Of a DNA stretch of 64,000 nucleotides, positions 51,435-61,059 are shown piece after piece. Made by a program: the position numbers and the translations under genes. Source of the DNA: Prorocentrum cordatum (lineage: Eukaryota > Sar > Dinophyceae > Prorocentrales > Prorocentraceae). Position 1 is the stretch's first letter. Each line of letters opens with the position of its first letter. The notes below the pieces were generated by a model. That model searched no databases. It was not told where the DNA came from and saw nothing but the letters and a program-made list of their open reading frames with translations. The stretch covers positions 215,001 to 279,000 of the forward strand of contig CAUYUJ010016137.1 in NCBI GenBank assembly GCA_963575745.1, given 5' to 3'.

Positions 51435-52424
51435 CAGGTTGTGCTGCAGTGAGGTGGACGTCAGCAGCTCCGCAGACAGCGACACGCCCGGGCGCTGCCA
51501 GCGCGCGGACCCCCCGCGCGGCACGGCGCCCCCACCGCGCAGCCCCTGCGCGGCCTGGTCGTAGGCCTGCACCATCACGTCCCACTCCCGCTCCACCGCC
51601 AGCTCGTCCACCTTGATCAGGTGCCCTGGCCTCTGCGGGTTCCTAATGACCAGCGGGGAGGCGTGTAGCAGCACCACCCGCCCGCCCGCGACGGCGCCCC
51701 TCCGCTCCCTGCAGCGGCCCGCGGCCGCCGCGAGCTGCCCCCTCGGCTGAGGCGGCTCCGCCTGCGGCGCCGCGCCCGCGCCGCAGCCGGGGGACCCCTC
51801 GCCGCCTGCGCTGGTGGTCGCCGCCAAGCTGCCGCTGCTGCAGGCGGTGCTGCACTCGCCTGGCCGGCCTGGCGAGCCTGCGCGGGAGCTGGCGCAGCTG
51901 GCGCCGCTGGGCTCGCCCTCTGGCTCGGTCTCGGAGGGCGACAGCGGCAAGGCCCGCTGGCGGCGCCCGCCTGGAAGCCTTTGCCCCGGCGGCGGGCTGC
52001 GCGACTGCGCCGGCGAGGACCGCGGGCTGCCGATGTGGAACACGCGCGGGCCGCTGGCCCCCAGGCCGACGCCGGCCATTGGCAAGGCGTCGCCGCTGTG
52101 GGCGCCGTCGTCCCACCAGTCCCCCTGCGGCGCGCCTATGGCGAGCGGCGCCTCCGTGTCCACGTCGGGCAGGTGGTCGTAGGCGATCTGCGGCAGCGTC
52201 GCCGCCTTCCACGGTCGGAGCAGCACTGCCACGGCGGCGATGGCCCCGATGACGGCCAGCTGCCACGTGACGGTGCGCTCGGCGGCCTCGCGCGCGGCGG
52301 GACCCCCGCTAGACGCCAGGAACCCTGGGACCTCTGGCAGCGGGTCCAGGCCCGCGTCGGCTGGCGCCACGGCTGCCAGGCCGACAGTGCCAGCACCGTC
52401 GCCGGCGCGCACGCTTCCCAGCAC
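51435..52424 (-). CDS. Transmembrane CHAT peptidase gene, exon with TM segment and start of CHAT domain
   Basis: A 330-codon exon between acceptor CTTCTTCTAG|GTG and donor AACCTG|GTGCCG. A Gly/Ala-rich linker is followed by one strong hydrophobic helix, TVTWQLAVIGAIAAVAVLLR (residues about 52-71), with basic residues after it. Next comes an acidic/Pro/Ser-rich disordered stretch to about residue 230, then RVVLLHASPLVIRNPQ, DELAVEREWDVMVQAYDQA and VSLSAELLTSTSLQHNL, the first strand, helix and second strand of a CHAT domain. With the six exons to its left it gives 1554 bases, 517 codons plus stop, with all six junctions in phase. The expected product is a single-pass membrane protein with a caspase-like peptidase facing the cytosol. 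CHAT peptidases cleave protein substrates and often act in regulated death or defence; the substrate here is unknown. Confidence 0.8.
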
Positions 52425-52439
52425 CTAGAAGAAGAGACA

Positions 52440-53400
52440 CATAGGTTGCGTCGAGCACTCCCCACAAAGCAGATTCAGCATATCAAGATGGATACTCTCT
52501 GCGCATGTCGCTGATGCATGGTGATTGATAGTGATGTCTGTGTGATTCGAGTCTGGCCTGTATCGTTTTCCTGCAATCAGACATTGATATATTATCAAAA
52601 TGTGCATGCTTGATGCATGGTATGGGCGGGTGTGTGCTGTGTGTGCGTGTTCGTTATTGTCCTACGTTCATGATGTACATATATATATATATATATATAT
52701 GATTGCTATGTGAGCTTGCCGCGTATGAATGGTGTATGATATTGGTAAATGCTGTTGATGCGCTAGTGGTGCGTAACATTGATATGTGGCTGGTGCATAA
52801 CATGGGCGTATGTGCTAGTTGCCTGGTCGCAATGATTGTATGTGAGCCTGTGTGGTATGAGCGTTGGGTGCTGGTATATGGAATTGGCTTACGTGTGTGG
52901 TGACGGACACTGCTGTGGGTGAATGTTGGATGTTATTGGCGCATGGTGCTGATGACTGGTACGAGCGTGCGTGACTGATGTATGTTGGTGGTGTGCGAGA
53001 GAGCGTGCGCGTTATGATCACAACCGTATGTTATTGATTGCGAAGTTGGTGTAAGGTTTGGTTGTACGTTGCTGGTGCGCGTTACTAGTGCATGTTTATG
53101 AAGTCTGATCGTGATGTGTGTGTGTGTGTGTGCGTGTGTTCGCGGTGCATATCTCGATGTGTGTGTGTGTGTGCTTCTGGTGCAGATAATTGCCGAGTGA
53201 GTTTGGGGCATGTTATTGTTATATGTTCGTACATGTGTTTGCCTTGCTTTAGTGAAACACTCACTTGATGCGTGCTCGTGTGATAGGTGTACGCTGCTGG
53301 TGAACGGTATGAGTGCATGGTCTCATGTCTATTCTAGATGTCTGTGGACGGCGTGACATCACGAGGCCTAGACGGCGTCACGCCGTGACGCTACCCAGGT
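52440..53400. repeat. TG-rich, lower-GC stretch with (TA)n and (TG)n
   Basis: (TA)n at 52678-52700, (TG)n blocks at 53115-53170 and many TGTATG / TGGTG motifs in between. It ends in palindromic ACGGCGTGAC/GTCACGCCGT units (53347-53395). Lies within the intron upstream of the TM exon. Confidence 0.7.
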
Positions 53401-53539
53401 GGTGCTGTCTGTCAGTTACGCCTGATCGATATGCCTCTCCATGATGTTGCAACTGGGCTCTCGGGGACGTCTGGGCCGGCGATTCCGAAGGATGTGGGTG
53501 TGGTTTGCAACCGGCACCTTCTAGGGCTCCCAACTTCGC

Positions 53540-53680
53540 GCTTCGCGCTGCGCGAAGCGCGAAGCGCGAATAACTTCGCGCTCTCGCGCCGCCCCCCCAA
53601 AGGGAGAAAAGGAGGACGAGGAGGAGGGGGAGGAGGAACGAGGACCGCGAAGCGCGAGGCGCGAACAACTTCGCGCCCTC
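53540..53680. repeat. CTTCGCGC / GCGCGAAG palindromic field
   Basis: CTTCGCGCTTCGCGC is followed at once by its inverse GCGCGAAGCGCGAAG. Further single units follow to 53675. Confidence 0.75.
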
Positions 53681-54019
53681 GGGGGAGCCCTTGGGGTCAG
53701 CCCTGGGGAGCGGGCGAAGACCTCCACGGAGCTCTCCGCCGCGCCCCGCAGGGCCCGACGAGGACTGCCGCGCTCCCCGGGCCCCCACCGGCACCGATCG
53801 GAGACCACACCCCGGCATGACCGCACCCTTTGCAGTCACTGGGGCCTGAAGCCGCGGCATGCGGGGCCAGCAAGGGCGGGGGACCGGCCCGCGGGGATCC
53901 TTGGAGCCCGGCGCACCCGCGGTGTGCAGGGCGGGCGAGGCGGGACACCCAGCGACCACCCGGAGTCTCGAGGCCTGCCAGCCGCGGCATGCAGGGGTGG
54001 GCCAGGCGGGGCACCCTAG

Positions 54020-54163
54020 ACAAGCGCGCTCCACCACTCGCAAAGTCGCTACTCGCAGATGGCCCGGATCCGCCGCAGGGAATGTGCGACACACGACACA
54101 GAGGCAGACGTATGGTTTTTCGGACGTCTGCGAGTAGGCACTTTGCGAGTAGTGGAACGCGCT
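54020..54163. mobile_element. Fold-back element with ~40-base arms
   Basis: AGCGCGCTCCACCACTCGCA plus AAGTCGCTACTCGCAGA and inverse TCTGCGAGTAGGCACTTTGC plus GAGTAGTGGAACGCGCTC. GACACCCAGCGACCACCCG repeats stand on both sides. Confidence 0.8.
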
Positions 54164-54191
54164 CGGCGACACCCAGCGACCACCCGTAGGG

Positions 54192-54336
54192 GAACGAACA
54201 ATGACATAAACATAAAACCTCGGAGGTCTGCGCGGATTTCTGGGATTGGCGCCCGGGGATCCCTGGCGGGCCCAGCGCCGATCCGAGAAATCCGCGCGGA
54301 CCTCCGAGTTTTTATGTTTATGCCATTGCTCGTTTC
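54192..54336. mobile_element. Family D fold-back element, copy 7, near-perfect hairpin
   Basis: GAACGAACAATGACATAAAC, CGGAGGTCTGCGCGGATTTC and their inverses GAAATCCGCGCGGACCTCCG, TTTATGCCATTGCTCGTT: arms of about 60 bases around GGGGATCCCTGGCGGGCC. The best preserved copy. Confidence 0.85.
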
Positions 54337-54465
54337 CCTAACCTGGAGTCTTTAGGCCTGACGGCCGCGGTATGCAGGGCGGGCAGGCGGGCCGGGAACC
54401 TTCTGAAGATCTGGCACCTCCAACATGTCAAGCGGAGAACGGCATGCAGCATGCGCGTTCCAAGG

Positions 54466-54596
54466 CCCACGCGCACTTCTTTGATCGGCCCTGACCCCCT
54501 TGCCTGGCAGTGCGGAGTGCGTCTTGGGATGCGCCAGAGGCACCGCCAGGAGGGCCCAGCGCAGATCCGAGAAATCTGCGCGGACCTCCCACAATC
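54466..54596. mobile_element. Family D fold-back element, copy 8
   Basis: CGCGCACTTCTTTGATCGGC and inverse GCAGATCCGAGAAATCTGCG plus CGGACCTCCC. Diverged left arm. Confidence 0.55.
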
Positions 54597-54756
54597 TCTG
54601 ACGACCTGCGAGACCACCCCACCCGAACCCGAAGACCAGAATCTCGGGTTGGGGGGGGGACGGACTCCATTTGTGTTTTTGTTGTTGATGCTTCACGACG
54701 CCCTCCCCGACACACTGGGAAAGGAGGCCAACGTGGGGCCGTCGGGTTAGGGTTAG

Positions 54757-54910
54757 GTCGGGCGTGTCCTCCTACAGGCGGATCTTGGACAAAAAATAAA
54801 ACATAGTCAAGCAATACCTCAAACATGCTCCACAAATAATAGAAAAAATCGTCCCTGGGCAATGTTTGAACTACTTGTGAATATTCCTCCTGTAGAGGGA
54901 CAGGCCCGAC
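54757..54910 (+). mobile_element. Family A element, copy 7
   Basis: GTCGGGCGTGTCCTCCTACA, GGCGGATCTTGGACAAAAAA, AAACATAGTCAAGC, AAAATCGTCCC and GAATATTCCTCCTGTAGAGG to GGCCCGAC. A canonical copy. Confidence 0.9.
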
Positions 54911-55083
54911 TGAAGGTTAGGTTGGGGTGGCTTGGTGGGTGGTGACTTCCAGGGTCACCCCGCTTCGCGCACCGCGCCCGCCCTGCGCGATGCGCGACGC
55001 AGGGCCATCCCTCGCGCCCTCGGATTTCTCGGGTCGGCATGCAGGGGTGGGCCAGGCGGGACACCCAGCGACCACCCGTAGGG

Positions 55084-55274
55084 GAACGAACAATGACATA
55101 AGCACAACAACGCGGAGGTCCGCGCGGATTTCTCGCATCGGCGCTGGACCCCACTGGCGGCGCCTCCGGCGCGCGCCCTTGGCGCGCGCCGCGCGCCAGG
55201 GAGGGGGGTCCAGCGCGGATCCGAGAAATCCGCGCGGACCTCAGAGTTTTTGTGATTGTGTCATTCTTCGTTCG
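55084..55274. mobile_element. Family D fold-back element, copy 9, longest
   Basis: GAACGAACAATGACATAAGC, GGAGGTCCGCGCGGATTTCT and inverses AGAAATCCGCGCGGACCTC, TGTGTCATTCTTCGTTCG. The loop holds a second GC hairpin (GGCGCGCGCCGCGCGCC). Confidence 0.85.
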
Positions 55275-55789
55275 CCTAGATATGTCGACCCCTATCCCCG
55301 AGTCGTGGGGTGTTCGAATGGACCAAACACGTTGGGCCCAACTCGGGGATATACGCTGGGGGGCGTGCATCCTCGATGGGGTGCGCCCAGATCTAGTCCC
55401 CTGAAGGTGTATCCCCGACTGTCCCTCCTTCTCTGGGCGGCCTGACATTTTTCTAACAAAAAAATCTGGAGGGCGCGAGAAGTCGCTTGCGATTGCTCTG
55501 GGAAGCGCGGAACGTGTCAAACCAGGCCAGACGTGTGTTGAAACGTGGGGGCGGGGCAGGGCGGCGCAACCTCTGGTTGGGGTGCTCTTGCGGCCGCTCT
55601 CAAACACGAGAGCGGTCCCCACCCTATTACGACGCATGGTCTGAACTACTGCTGTCTCGGACGGCCCCCCCCCCCGTTTAGAGCACACAAGTGCCCCAGA
55701 GCGTGTCACAGCAAGGGCACGTTCCCCAACAAAAACAAAGCACCTTCCAGCCCATCTCTGACACAAGCTGTTCTGGATACGTGAGCGTT

Positions 55790-56010
55790 CTTTTTGTGCG
55801 GCGTTTCGGCATTGGGCGGAAAGGGGGGGGGGGGAGGGGGGGTCTGGCTCCTGACCTCTGCTTAGTGCCACTGCCTGCAGGAGTGCTGACTCTGGGGGAG
55901 ACTCCACCCGCTCGAACACAGAGTCGCCAAAAACAGCCACGATCTACTCTGGGGGGGGGGGGGAGGGCGGGTTGGGGGGCCCGCGCCCATCGGCAAGACA
56001 GGGGAGGAAC
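55790..56010 (+). mobile_element. Family G element, copy 3
   Basis: TGCGGCGTTTCGGCATTGGG, G run, CCACTGCCTGCAGGAGTGC, GGGGAGACTCCACCCGC and GGGCCCGCGCCCATCGGC. Confidence 0.8.
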
Positions 56011-56064
56011 AAAAACCGACCACTACGAATTTTCACCACAAGAGGATCGATCTTCCTCCAGCAC

Positions 56065-56242
56065 CTGCGCCGCCGCGGGCGCTGTCTGGGGCGGCGCAGG
56101 GGCCCCTCGCGGGGCCCGCGGCCGCCGCCGGGCCGCGGGGGCCCAGGCCGCCGGCTCGGGCGCAGGCGCGGCGGCGGCAGGGGCGTGCCCCTGCTCCTCC
56201 GTGGAGAAGGTGGTCGTGGACGTCACGGTCCACTGCAGCCTC
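56065..56242 (-). CDS. Exon of the putative extracellular/linker part of the transmembrane CHAT gene
   Basis: Acceptor CCCCCGACAG|G to donor GCGCAG|GTGCTGG. It encodes RLQWTVTSTTTFSTEEQGHA and then an Ala/Pro-rich linker of about 40 residues. It ends in phase 0, as needed for the exon starting at 52424, and the linker composition continues smoothly into that exon. A beta-strand-rich start followed by a flexible linker suits a membrane-proximal segment. Membership in the same gene is inferred from phase, strand and proximity only. Confidence 0.55.
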
Positions 56243-56311
56243 CTGTCGGGGGGGGCGAGAGCAGGGCGGCGCGCTGCCCAAGGCCGCCCGGGCCTTTCGA
56301 GTGGTACGCAC

Positions 56312-56431
56312 CTGTCCAGGACGTGCCCCGCCCGCATCGTCTCCACAGCCGCCTCCTCGGCGTCCTTGTGGCCAGTCCAGGCGTCGGGACGACGTGGTGG
56401 GCGCAGGGGCGATCGGGGGGACGAGGGGTAA
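56312..56431 (-). CDS. Exon upstream of a 69-bp intron, same putative gene
   Basis: Its 3' boundary (GGACAG|GTGCGTACC) is a textbook donor, and the 69-bp intron 56243-56311 ends CCCCCCCGACAG. The peptide DAWTGHKDAEEAAVETMRAG then HVLDR runs directly into RLQWTVTS of the next exon through a split AG|G codon. The 5' boundary (ATGACTAG|T) is a guess; the first 15 residues are Pro/Arg-rich. Confidence 0.45.
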
Positions 56432-56439
56432 CTAGTCAT

Positions 56440-57120
56440 AGGCTGGGCGCGAGGGCGCAGGGGGAGACGATTGGGAGGGCGCCTCACCCAGGTCACAGCA
56501 CTGGCAGCGAACCTCAAAACTACTCTTTGGACGGTCCGCGCGGCTTTCTTGCATCCGCGCCTGTGCACCGCTGACGGCGCGCGGCCCAGGCCGAAATGGG
56601 AGGGCGCGAACTCTCGCTGCAAACTTCCGACGAACGTGGACGGTCAAAAGTCAGGACGGCCCGTCATAAACCATGTTCCGGCGAGTTCGGGTCCCCAGGC
56701 ACCAGGCGATGAGATTTGTTGGTGCGCGGCCCCAGATGTCCCGACCCCTTCATCGATTTTTGATAAACCATGTTCCGGCGAATTCGGGTCCCGAGGCACA
56801 AGGCGATGAGTTTTTTTGTTGCACGGCCCCAGATGTCCCGACCCGTTCATCGTTTTTCCCAACCAACCTGTGTTGTTTGATGCCCCTGGGCCCCGATGAC
56901 AGACCCCTGGGGCCGAAATCGCGGAAACAGCTTCTATCGTCGGAGATCCGAGACTTGCGTTTCCCCAATCCTGGTGCTCCCAGTGAGGCTGTAGGTCGTC
57001 GTGATGCTCGTGACGGTCTCGCTCGTCGCGTGGGCGGGGCCAGCAGTCCACGCGCTGCTGTCCTCCCGGCATGAAGGGGAAGCGGGCCTTGTCCGGAGGG
57101 TCACCCCCGTCCCCTCGGTT
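56440..57120. other. Intron-like stretch with two 100-bp direct repeats
   Basis: AAACCATGTTCCGGCGAGTTC and AAACCATGTTCCGGCGAATTC begin two tandem blocks (56667-56760 and 56765-56850), each ending in CCCCAGATGTCCCGACCC. No coding frame is claimed. Confidence 0.6.
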
Positions 57121-57124
57121 CGAG

Positions 57125-57255
57125 AAATCACGACGGACGGGTTTTCGCCATCTTCGCTCCCAGAGGGCCCTCATGCCTCGGCACCGTCAAAAGCGACTCG
57201 GGATGAAAAGCGGGTCTCCGGGAAGGGGTCCAGAAGGGGGGCGGGGAAAATACAC
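57125..57255 (-). mobile_element. Family O element, copy 3
   Basis: Minus orientation: CCCCTTCCCGGAGACCCG, TTTTCATCCCGAGTCGCTTT and GACGGTGCCGAGGCATGAGG. Confidence 0.55.
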
Positions 57256-57321
57256 GCCGTGACACAGTCATGCTGGCAGGGCTCTGAGAACGGGCCCTGG
57301 ACCCCTGGGGGCCCTCCCCAC

Positions 57322-57486
57322 ATTGAAGGGGCCCTGGGACACACAAATAAATATACAAATGAAAGGATTCCCCATATTTTCCTATATTTTCTGGGTTTCT
57401 GTCTGCCCCCCCACTTCCCATATGTTCCCATATTTTCCTGGGAGTGGGCGATGAATTGTGTCTGTGTGTTTTTTGCCTCCTGACAC
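57322..57486 (+). mobile_element. Family H element, copy 3
   Basis: GGGGCCCTGGGACACACAAA, GGATTCCCCATATTTTCC, TTTCTGGGTTTCTGTCTG, CCCATATTTTCCTGGGA and GTGTCTGTGTGTTTTTTGCC. Confidence 0.85.
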
Positions 57487-57499
57487 ATGCAGGCCTCCA

Positions 57500-57672
57500 A
57501 AGTGGGGCCCGAGCAGATGCCATCGGAAGGTCGCGCCGCACACCCGATGGAACCTGGCCGACGCAGGCGTGATGAGTAGATCGGGCTCCACACCGAGCCG
57601 CATCGTCGATGCCTCGGCGGTGCGGCGCGAGCCTCCGGCCCCCTCTGCTCGGAAGACCCCCGCTGGGAGGCC
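57500..57672. mobile_element. Family E fold-back element, copy 5
   Basis: GAAGGTCGCGCCGCACACCC on the left and GTGCGGCGCGAGCCTCCGGC on the right. Inner GGGCTCCACACCGAGCCGCA resembles the GCTCCACATCGAGC of other copies. Confidence 0.6.
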
Positions 57673-57681
57673 TCCTCTGAG

Positions 57682-57845
57682 GACGGGCATGCCCTCCTGC
57701 AGGCGGATTGGTTGGACGACAGAGGACAGGATGCACGCAAACAATCACCAACACATGCTCAGACATCGTCGAAACATCGTCCCCAGACCACTTCCCTGCT
57801 GCCTTGGAGCCTTTCTCCGGTATACCGAGAGGGACATGGCCCGAC
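57682..57845 (+). mobile_element. Family A element, copy 8, diverged
   Basis: GACGGGCATGCCCTCCTGCA plus GGCGGATTGGTTGGACGACA at left; CATCGTCCCCAGACCACTT inside; GAGAGGGACATGGCCCGAC at right. Confidence 0.75.
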
Positions 57846-58019
57846 GGGCGCCTGCTCGGCCGCCCGAGGCGGCCGGGGGCCCCGGGGGCCCCCGGCACGA
57901 GGAGGCCGACGGCGGCCCAGGGGTGCCCGGGGCCCGCCTCCCGCGCCGAGGACCCCTCTTTGTCCTTTCTGTTTCGGGAGAGGGGGGGCCACGGGTGCGG
58001 CGGTGGAGAGGCCTCCCTC

Positions 58020-58186
58020 TATGAAGGGGCCCCAGGACACAAAAACAAGTACATACAAATCAAAAGATTCCCTATATTTTTCCATGTTTTCTGGGTTTCT
58101 GTCTTCCCCCCACTCCCCATATTTTTCCATATATTCCTGGGGATCGATGATTAATTGTGTCTGTGTGTTTTTTCCCCTCCTGATGT
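58020..58186 (+). mobile_element. Family H element, copy 4
   Basis: GGGGCCCCAGGACACAAAAA, GATTCCCTATATTTTTCC, TTTCTGGGTTTCTGTCTTCC and GTGTCTGTGTGTTTTTTCCC. A GCGGCGGTGGARAGGCCTCC block precedes it and recurs after it at 58222. Confidence 0.85.
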
Positions 58187-58429
58187 TTGTTCTTTTTGTC
58201 TTGGGGGGGGGCACAGGTGCGGCGGTGGAAAGGCCTCCCTCTATAGTGAGCCACCCTGCAATGCAAACCGCCTGGTACCGAAACCAACGGGCCTGGGCCC
58301 GCAAGGAGGGCGGCCGCGACGCCATCCCGCGAACAGAAAACGACCAATTCGCGGATCGACGTGTCAGGGTAATTAGGAGGTCTGTCCACCCCCGACAGAT
58401 ACCGCTGCCGCGACTCCCTTCGGGGACGT

Positions 58430-58605
58430 ACAAACATGGATTTTAGCGATCCATGGATATGGCGCGCGGTCGATCCAGATGGAGTTGGCGCGCGGTCGCC
58501 AGATCCATGGACCGGGGGAGGCGCCTTCCCCAAAATGTGGAAGGGTGCCGCCTCGTTCGGGCGGCGGAGATCCACGATGTCCCGTGGAAATGGGACCCTT
58601 GATCC
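58430..58605 (+). mobile_element. Family P element, copy 2
   Basis: TTAGCGATCCATGGATATGG, GCGCGCGGTCGCCAGATCC, CTTCCCCAAAATGTGG and TGGAAATGGGACCC. Confidence 0.65.
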
Positions 58606-58609
58606 GTGT

Positions 58610-59500
58610 TTGCGATCGCCTAATCCCCGAGCCTCTCCCCGGGTGCGCTCTGACCAGGCCTCCCCCTCAGATCCTGGTGTTGCAGCTTTTCACAGCGGGC
58701 GCTGTCGCTCCACTTCGGGCCCCCCGGGAGCCCTACAGATCGATCCGGCTCGAAAAATGACGCAGACGGATGGGGTCTCTGGGGCTCCGGTCGTGACCCT
58801 TTTCGCGATGCTGCAGATTTTGCTGCCACGTGGGATCTCCCCTGACCTTCCAGAGAGCTAATTTTTTAGCACTGGAGACCTAAAAACCTAAAAAGCTGAG
58901 CGAAACAGCCTAAAACCAAGACGTTGAATAGCCCTGGGATCGGTTTTTAAGTCGGGTGTTATTCTTAGCCCTCCTGTCAGGGGGACGTAAGACCTGGGTA
59001 CAGGGAACTCGGAAATCCCCGACGAGGTCGTCAAAAAAATGACGAGGCCGAGCCTGCATTTTGACGAGGCCTCCCGCTGCAGACATCCCACGAAACTCCT
59101 CCTCGTCAAAATCCGAGGCGCGGTCGTAAAAAAACGATGGCGAACCCGAGTCCTGGCAAACCCGGGTCTTACGCTCCACTCATCCTGGAAGGTCAGGGTC
59201 AGGGCCTGTGCGAGTGCAGCCGTGGCGACGAAGGCCTCCCGGGGGGCCCAAGAAGGCGGAGAGGTCACTTAAGGGTCATGAGCGGCATCGGTGCCTCCTT
59301 CGAGAGCCAATCTTGCAAGGAGTAAGGCAACATCGCGAACAAAAATCATGGCTGGGGCCCCAGACCCGATCTCTCTGCGGCATGGCTCGAGCCGGGTCGC
59401 TCTGTGACCCTGCCAGGGCTCGCAGAGGGCCGCGCTCGTCCCGCGCCGACGAGAGATGCGACGCCAGGATCCCGGGGGCTCCCTCCTCCGACCCCCGCTC
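58610..59500. other. Intron-like stretch with family N and Q relatives
   Basis: GATCGATCCGGCTCGAAAAA at 58738 belongs to family N. TGGCGACGAAGGCCTCCCGG at 59221 belongs to family Q. Mono-A patches at 58860-58915. No coding frame is supported. Confidence 0.45.
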
Positions 59501-59504
59501 CACG

Positions 59505-59702
59505 GCAGTCCTCGCCGTACGCCACCGGCAGCCCGATCAGGGACGCCACGCCGACGGGCGGCTCTGCCGCCTCCTCGGAGCCGCCGGCCAGGCGGCCGCG
59601 CCGAACGGCCTGCCCGGCCTCGCGCGTCGCGAGGGCCGTCGCCATGGCCCTTCGGGAGTCCAGCCGGGCCCCCCCCTCGGCCTCGATGTAGAGGCCGGGC
59701 TC
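59505..59702 (-). CDS. Exon of the putative extracellular part of the transmembrane CHAT gene
   Basis: Acceptor GTCCTCCCGCAG|GAG is strong. The open frame reads EPGLYIEAEGGARLDSRRAM, ATALATREAGQAVRRGRLAG and PPVGVASLIGLPVAYGEDC. A strand, a helix with Ala-rich repeats and a 'S-L-I-G-L-P' turn recall the ferredoxin-like SEA-type extracellular modules common in protists, but this is by shape only. The 3' boundary is not fixed. Family A copy 9 sits 29 bases upstream in gene direction. Confidence 0.5.
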
Positions 59703-59730
59703 CTGCGGGAGGACAGGAGCCTAGACGTAG

Positions 59731-59878
59731 GTCGGGCGTGTCGTCCTACAGGCGGCTCTTGGAATAAAAGCAAGCTATGCTAAAGATATGCCAGACTTGA
59801 CAGCAGATATAGAAAAATCGTCCCCTGACTATCTCATGCTATGTTTGAATATTCCTCCTGTAGTGGAACACGCCCGAC
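59731..59878 (+). mobile_element. Family A element, copy 9
   Basis: GTCGGGCGTGTCGTCCTACA, GGCGGCTCTTGGAATAAAAG, AAAATCGTCCCCTGACTATC and GAATATTCCTCCTGTAGTGG to CGCCCGAC. Flanks GTA-g and g-TAA allow a TA duplication. Confidence 0.85.
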
Positions 59879-60094
59879 GTAAACCTAGGCGTGGTCGCGT
59901 CATGATAACAAAACACCGGGCGTTCTCGACCGGATTCTCGGGCCCCACGAACCATGACGGTTCGATCTGGCCTGAAAGGTGCTGCGGAAAGACAGGACCA
60001 AGCCGGGGCTCAGGTCGTGATTTGTTGTTATGTTGCAACTTGTTTGCAACGTCGGATCTCAGGAAAGGTTTTTGTTTGAAACGTTGGGCGTCCC

Positions 60095-60212
60095 GGGGTC
60101 CTCGCCAAGTCCGGGGTCGTCAGAAAACGGCCTGGCATGAAAAACGGCCCTGGGGAAAAGGTCGGGACTTCCAGGGACCCAACCGTGAAACAAACAAGAC
60201 ATCAGACGTCTA
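60095..60212 (-). mobile_element. Family O element, copy 4, with a family N relative beside it
   Basis: Minus orientation: CCTTTTCCCCAGGGCCG, TTTTTCATGCCAGGCCGTTT, and GACGTCTGATGTC at the end. GCAACGTCGGATCTCAGG (family N) lies at 60045. Confidence 0.5.
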
Positions 60213-60221
60213 GGAGAAGGA

Positions 60222-60360
60222 CGGCACGAGCGCAACTTCCCAGAATCCCGCGCGGACTCCTGGGTCGGCGCTGGACCCCTTTACCCTCGGAGCGCTCCGC
60301 GTGGGGGGCGGCGCTGGAGGCGCTGCCAGGCGGGGGTGGGTCCAGCGCCGACTGGCATGG
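60222..60360. mobile_element. Family D fold-back element, copy 10
   Basis: CCCAGAATCCCGCGCGGACT, CGGCGCTGGACCCCTTTACC and inverse GGGTCCAGCGCCGAC. The right arm is cut short. Confidence 0.55.
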
Positions 60361-60582
60361 CTTCGGGCCGTCTCAGACAGCCACCCCAGGTAACCCCGGC
60401 GGGCCTCAAAACAGGTCCCCCGAGCAGTCCCAAACAACACCCCATGCCTCGGGCGCTGAGATCGACCCGACTGCTCGGGGGGGGCCTGTTGAGGCCAGCC
60501 GGGACCACCTGGGGGGAGCCTGTCTGCAGCCCGAAGTCTTCCCGAATCCAGCCTTGCTCTTCCTCGTCGACCCTGAAACCTC

Positions 60583-60738
60583 TTGGCGGCGCGCGGAGGG
60601 GGGTAGGGGGAGGGTGGAATAGAAAGCTTCTTAGTAGCACCCTGCTTCTTACAAGGTCCTGGCCTTACGTCTACAGATAAGGCCCGCGCCCTAAGAAGCA
60701 GGGGTGCCTCTAAGAAGACCCCCCTCTGCGCGTGGCCG
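60583..60738. mobile_element. Family F fold-back element, copy 4
   Basis: TTGGCGGCGCGCGGAGGGGG, AAGCTTCTTAGTAGCACCCT, CTGGCCTTACGTCTACAGAT and GAAGCAGGGGTGCCTCTAAG, then TGCGCGTGGCCG. Confidence 0.8.
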
Positions 60739-60835
60739 AGCCTCCCTGGGCCTCTCCCGGGGTGCCTCCTGACCAAAATCTCGACGATAACCCGGCCGTG
60801 GCGACGAGGGCTCTCCAGGACGAGCAGCCGGAGGC

Positions 60836-60965
60836 GACGATAGGGGCGACTAGCCCAGGGGGGGAGCAATACATGTATCCAGGAGTACCGATGACCCATG
60901 TCTTCGACAAGGCTCTGGGGCGAATACGTGTAATGCCCGCCCCTGGGCTATTGGCCCCTACCGTC
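60836..60965. mobile_element. Inverted-repeat element beside an exon
   Basis: CGATAGGGGCGACTAGCCCA plus GGGGG and the inverse GCCCCTGGGCTATTGGCCCC plus TACCG. On the minus strand its right end reads CGACG|GTAGGGGC, a plausible splice donor. Confidence 0.65.
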
Positions 60966-61059
60966 GCCGCCGAAGCAGGGCGCCCGTCCGCGCGCCGCCC
61001 GAAGGCCTCGCCGGCGCCGACCCCGAGAGGACTCCGCGCGGGCCTCGGGCAGCCCGCGC

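Noticed and set aside
54740-54757. Telomere-like GGGTTAGGGTTAGG
   Set aside because: Only about two repeat units, embedded in ordinary intron sequence before a family A element.
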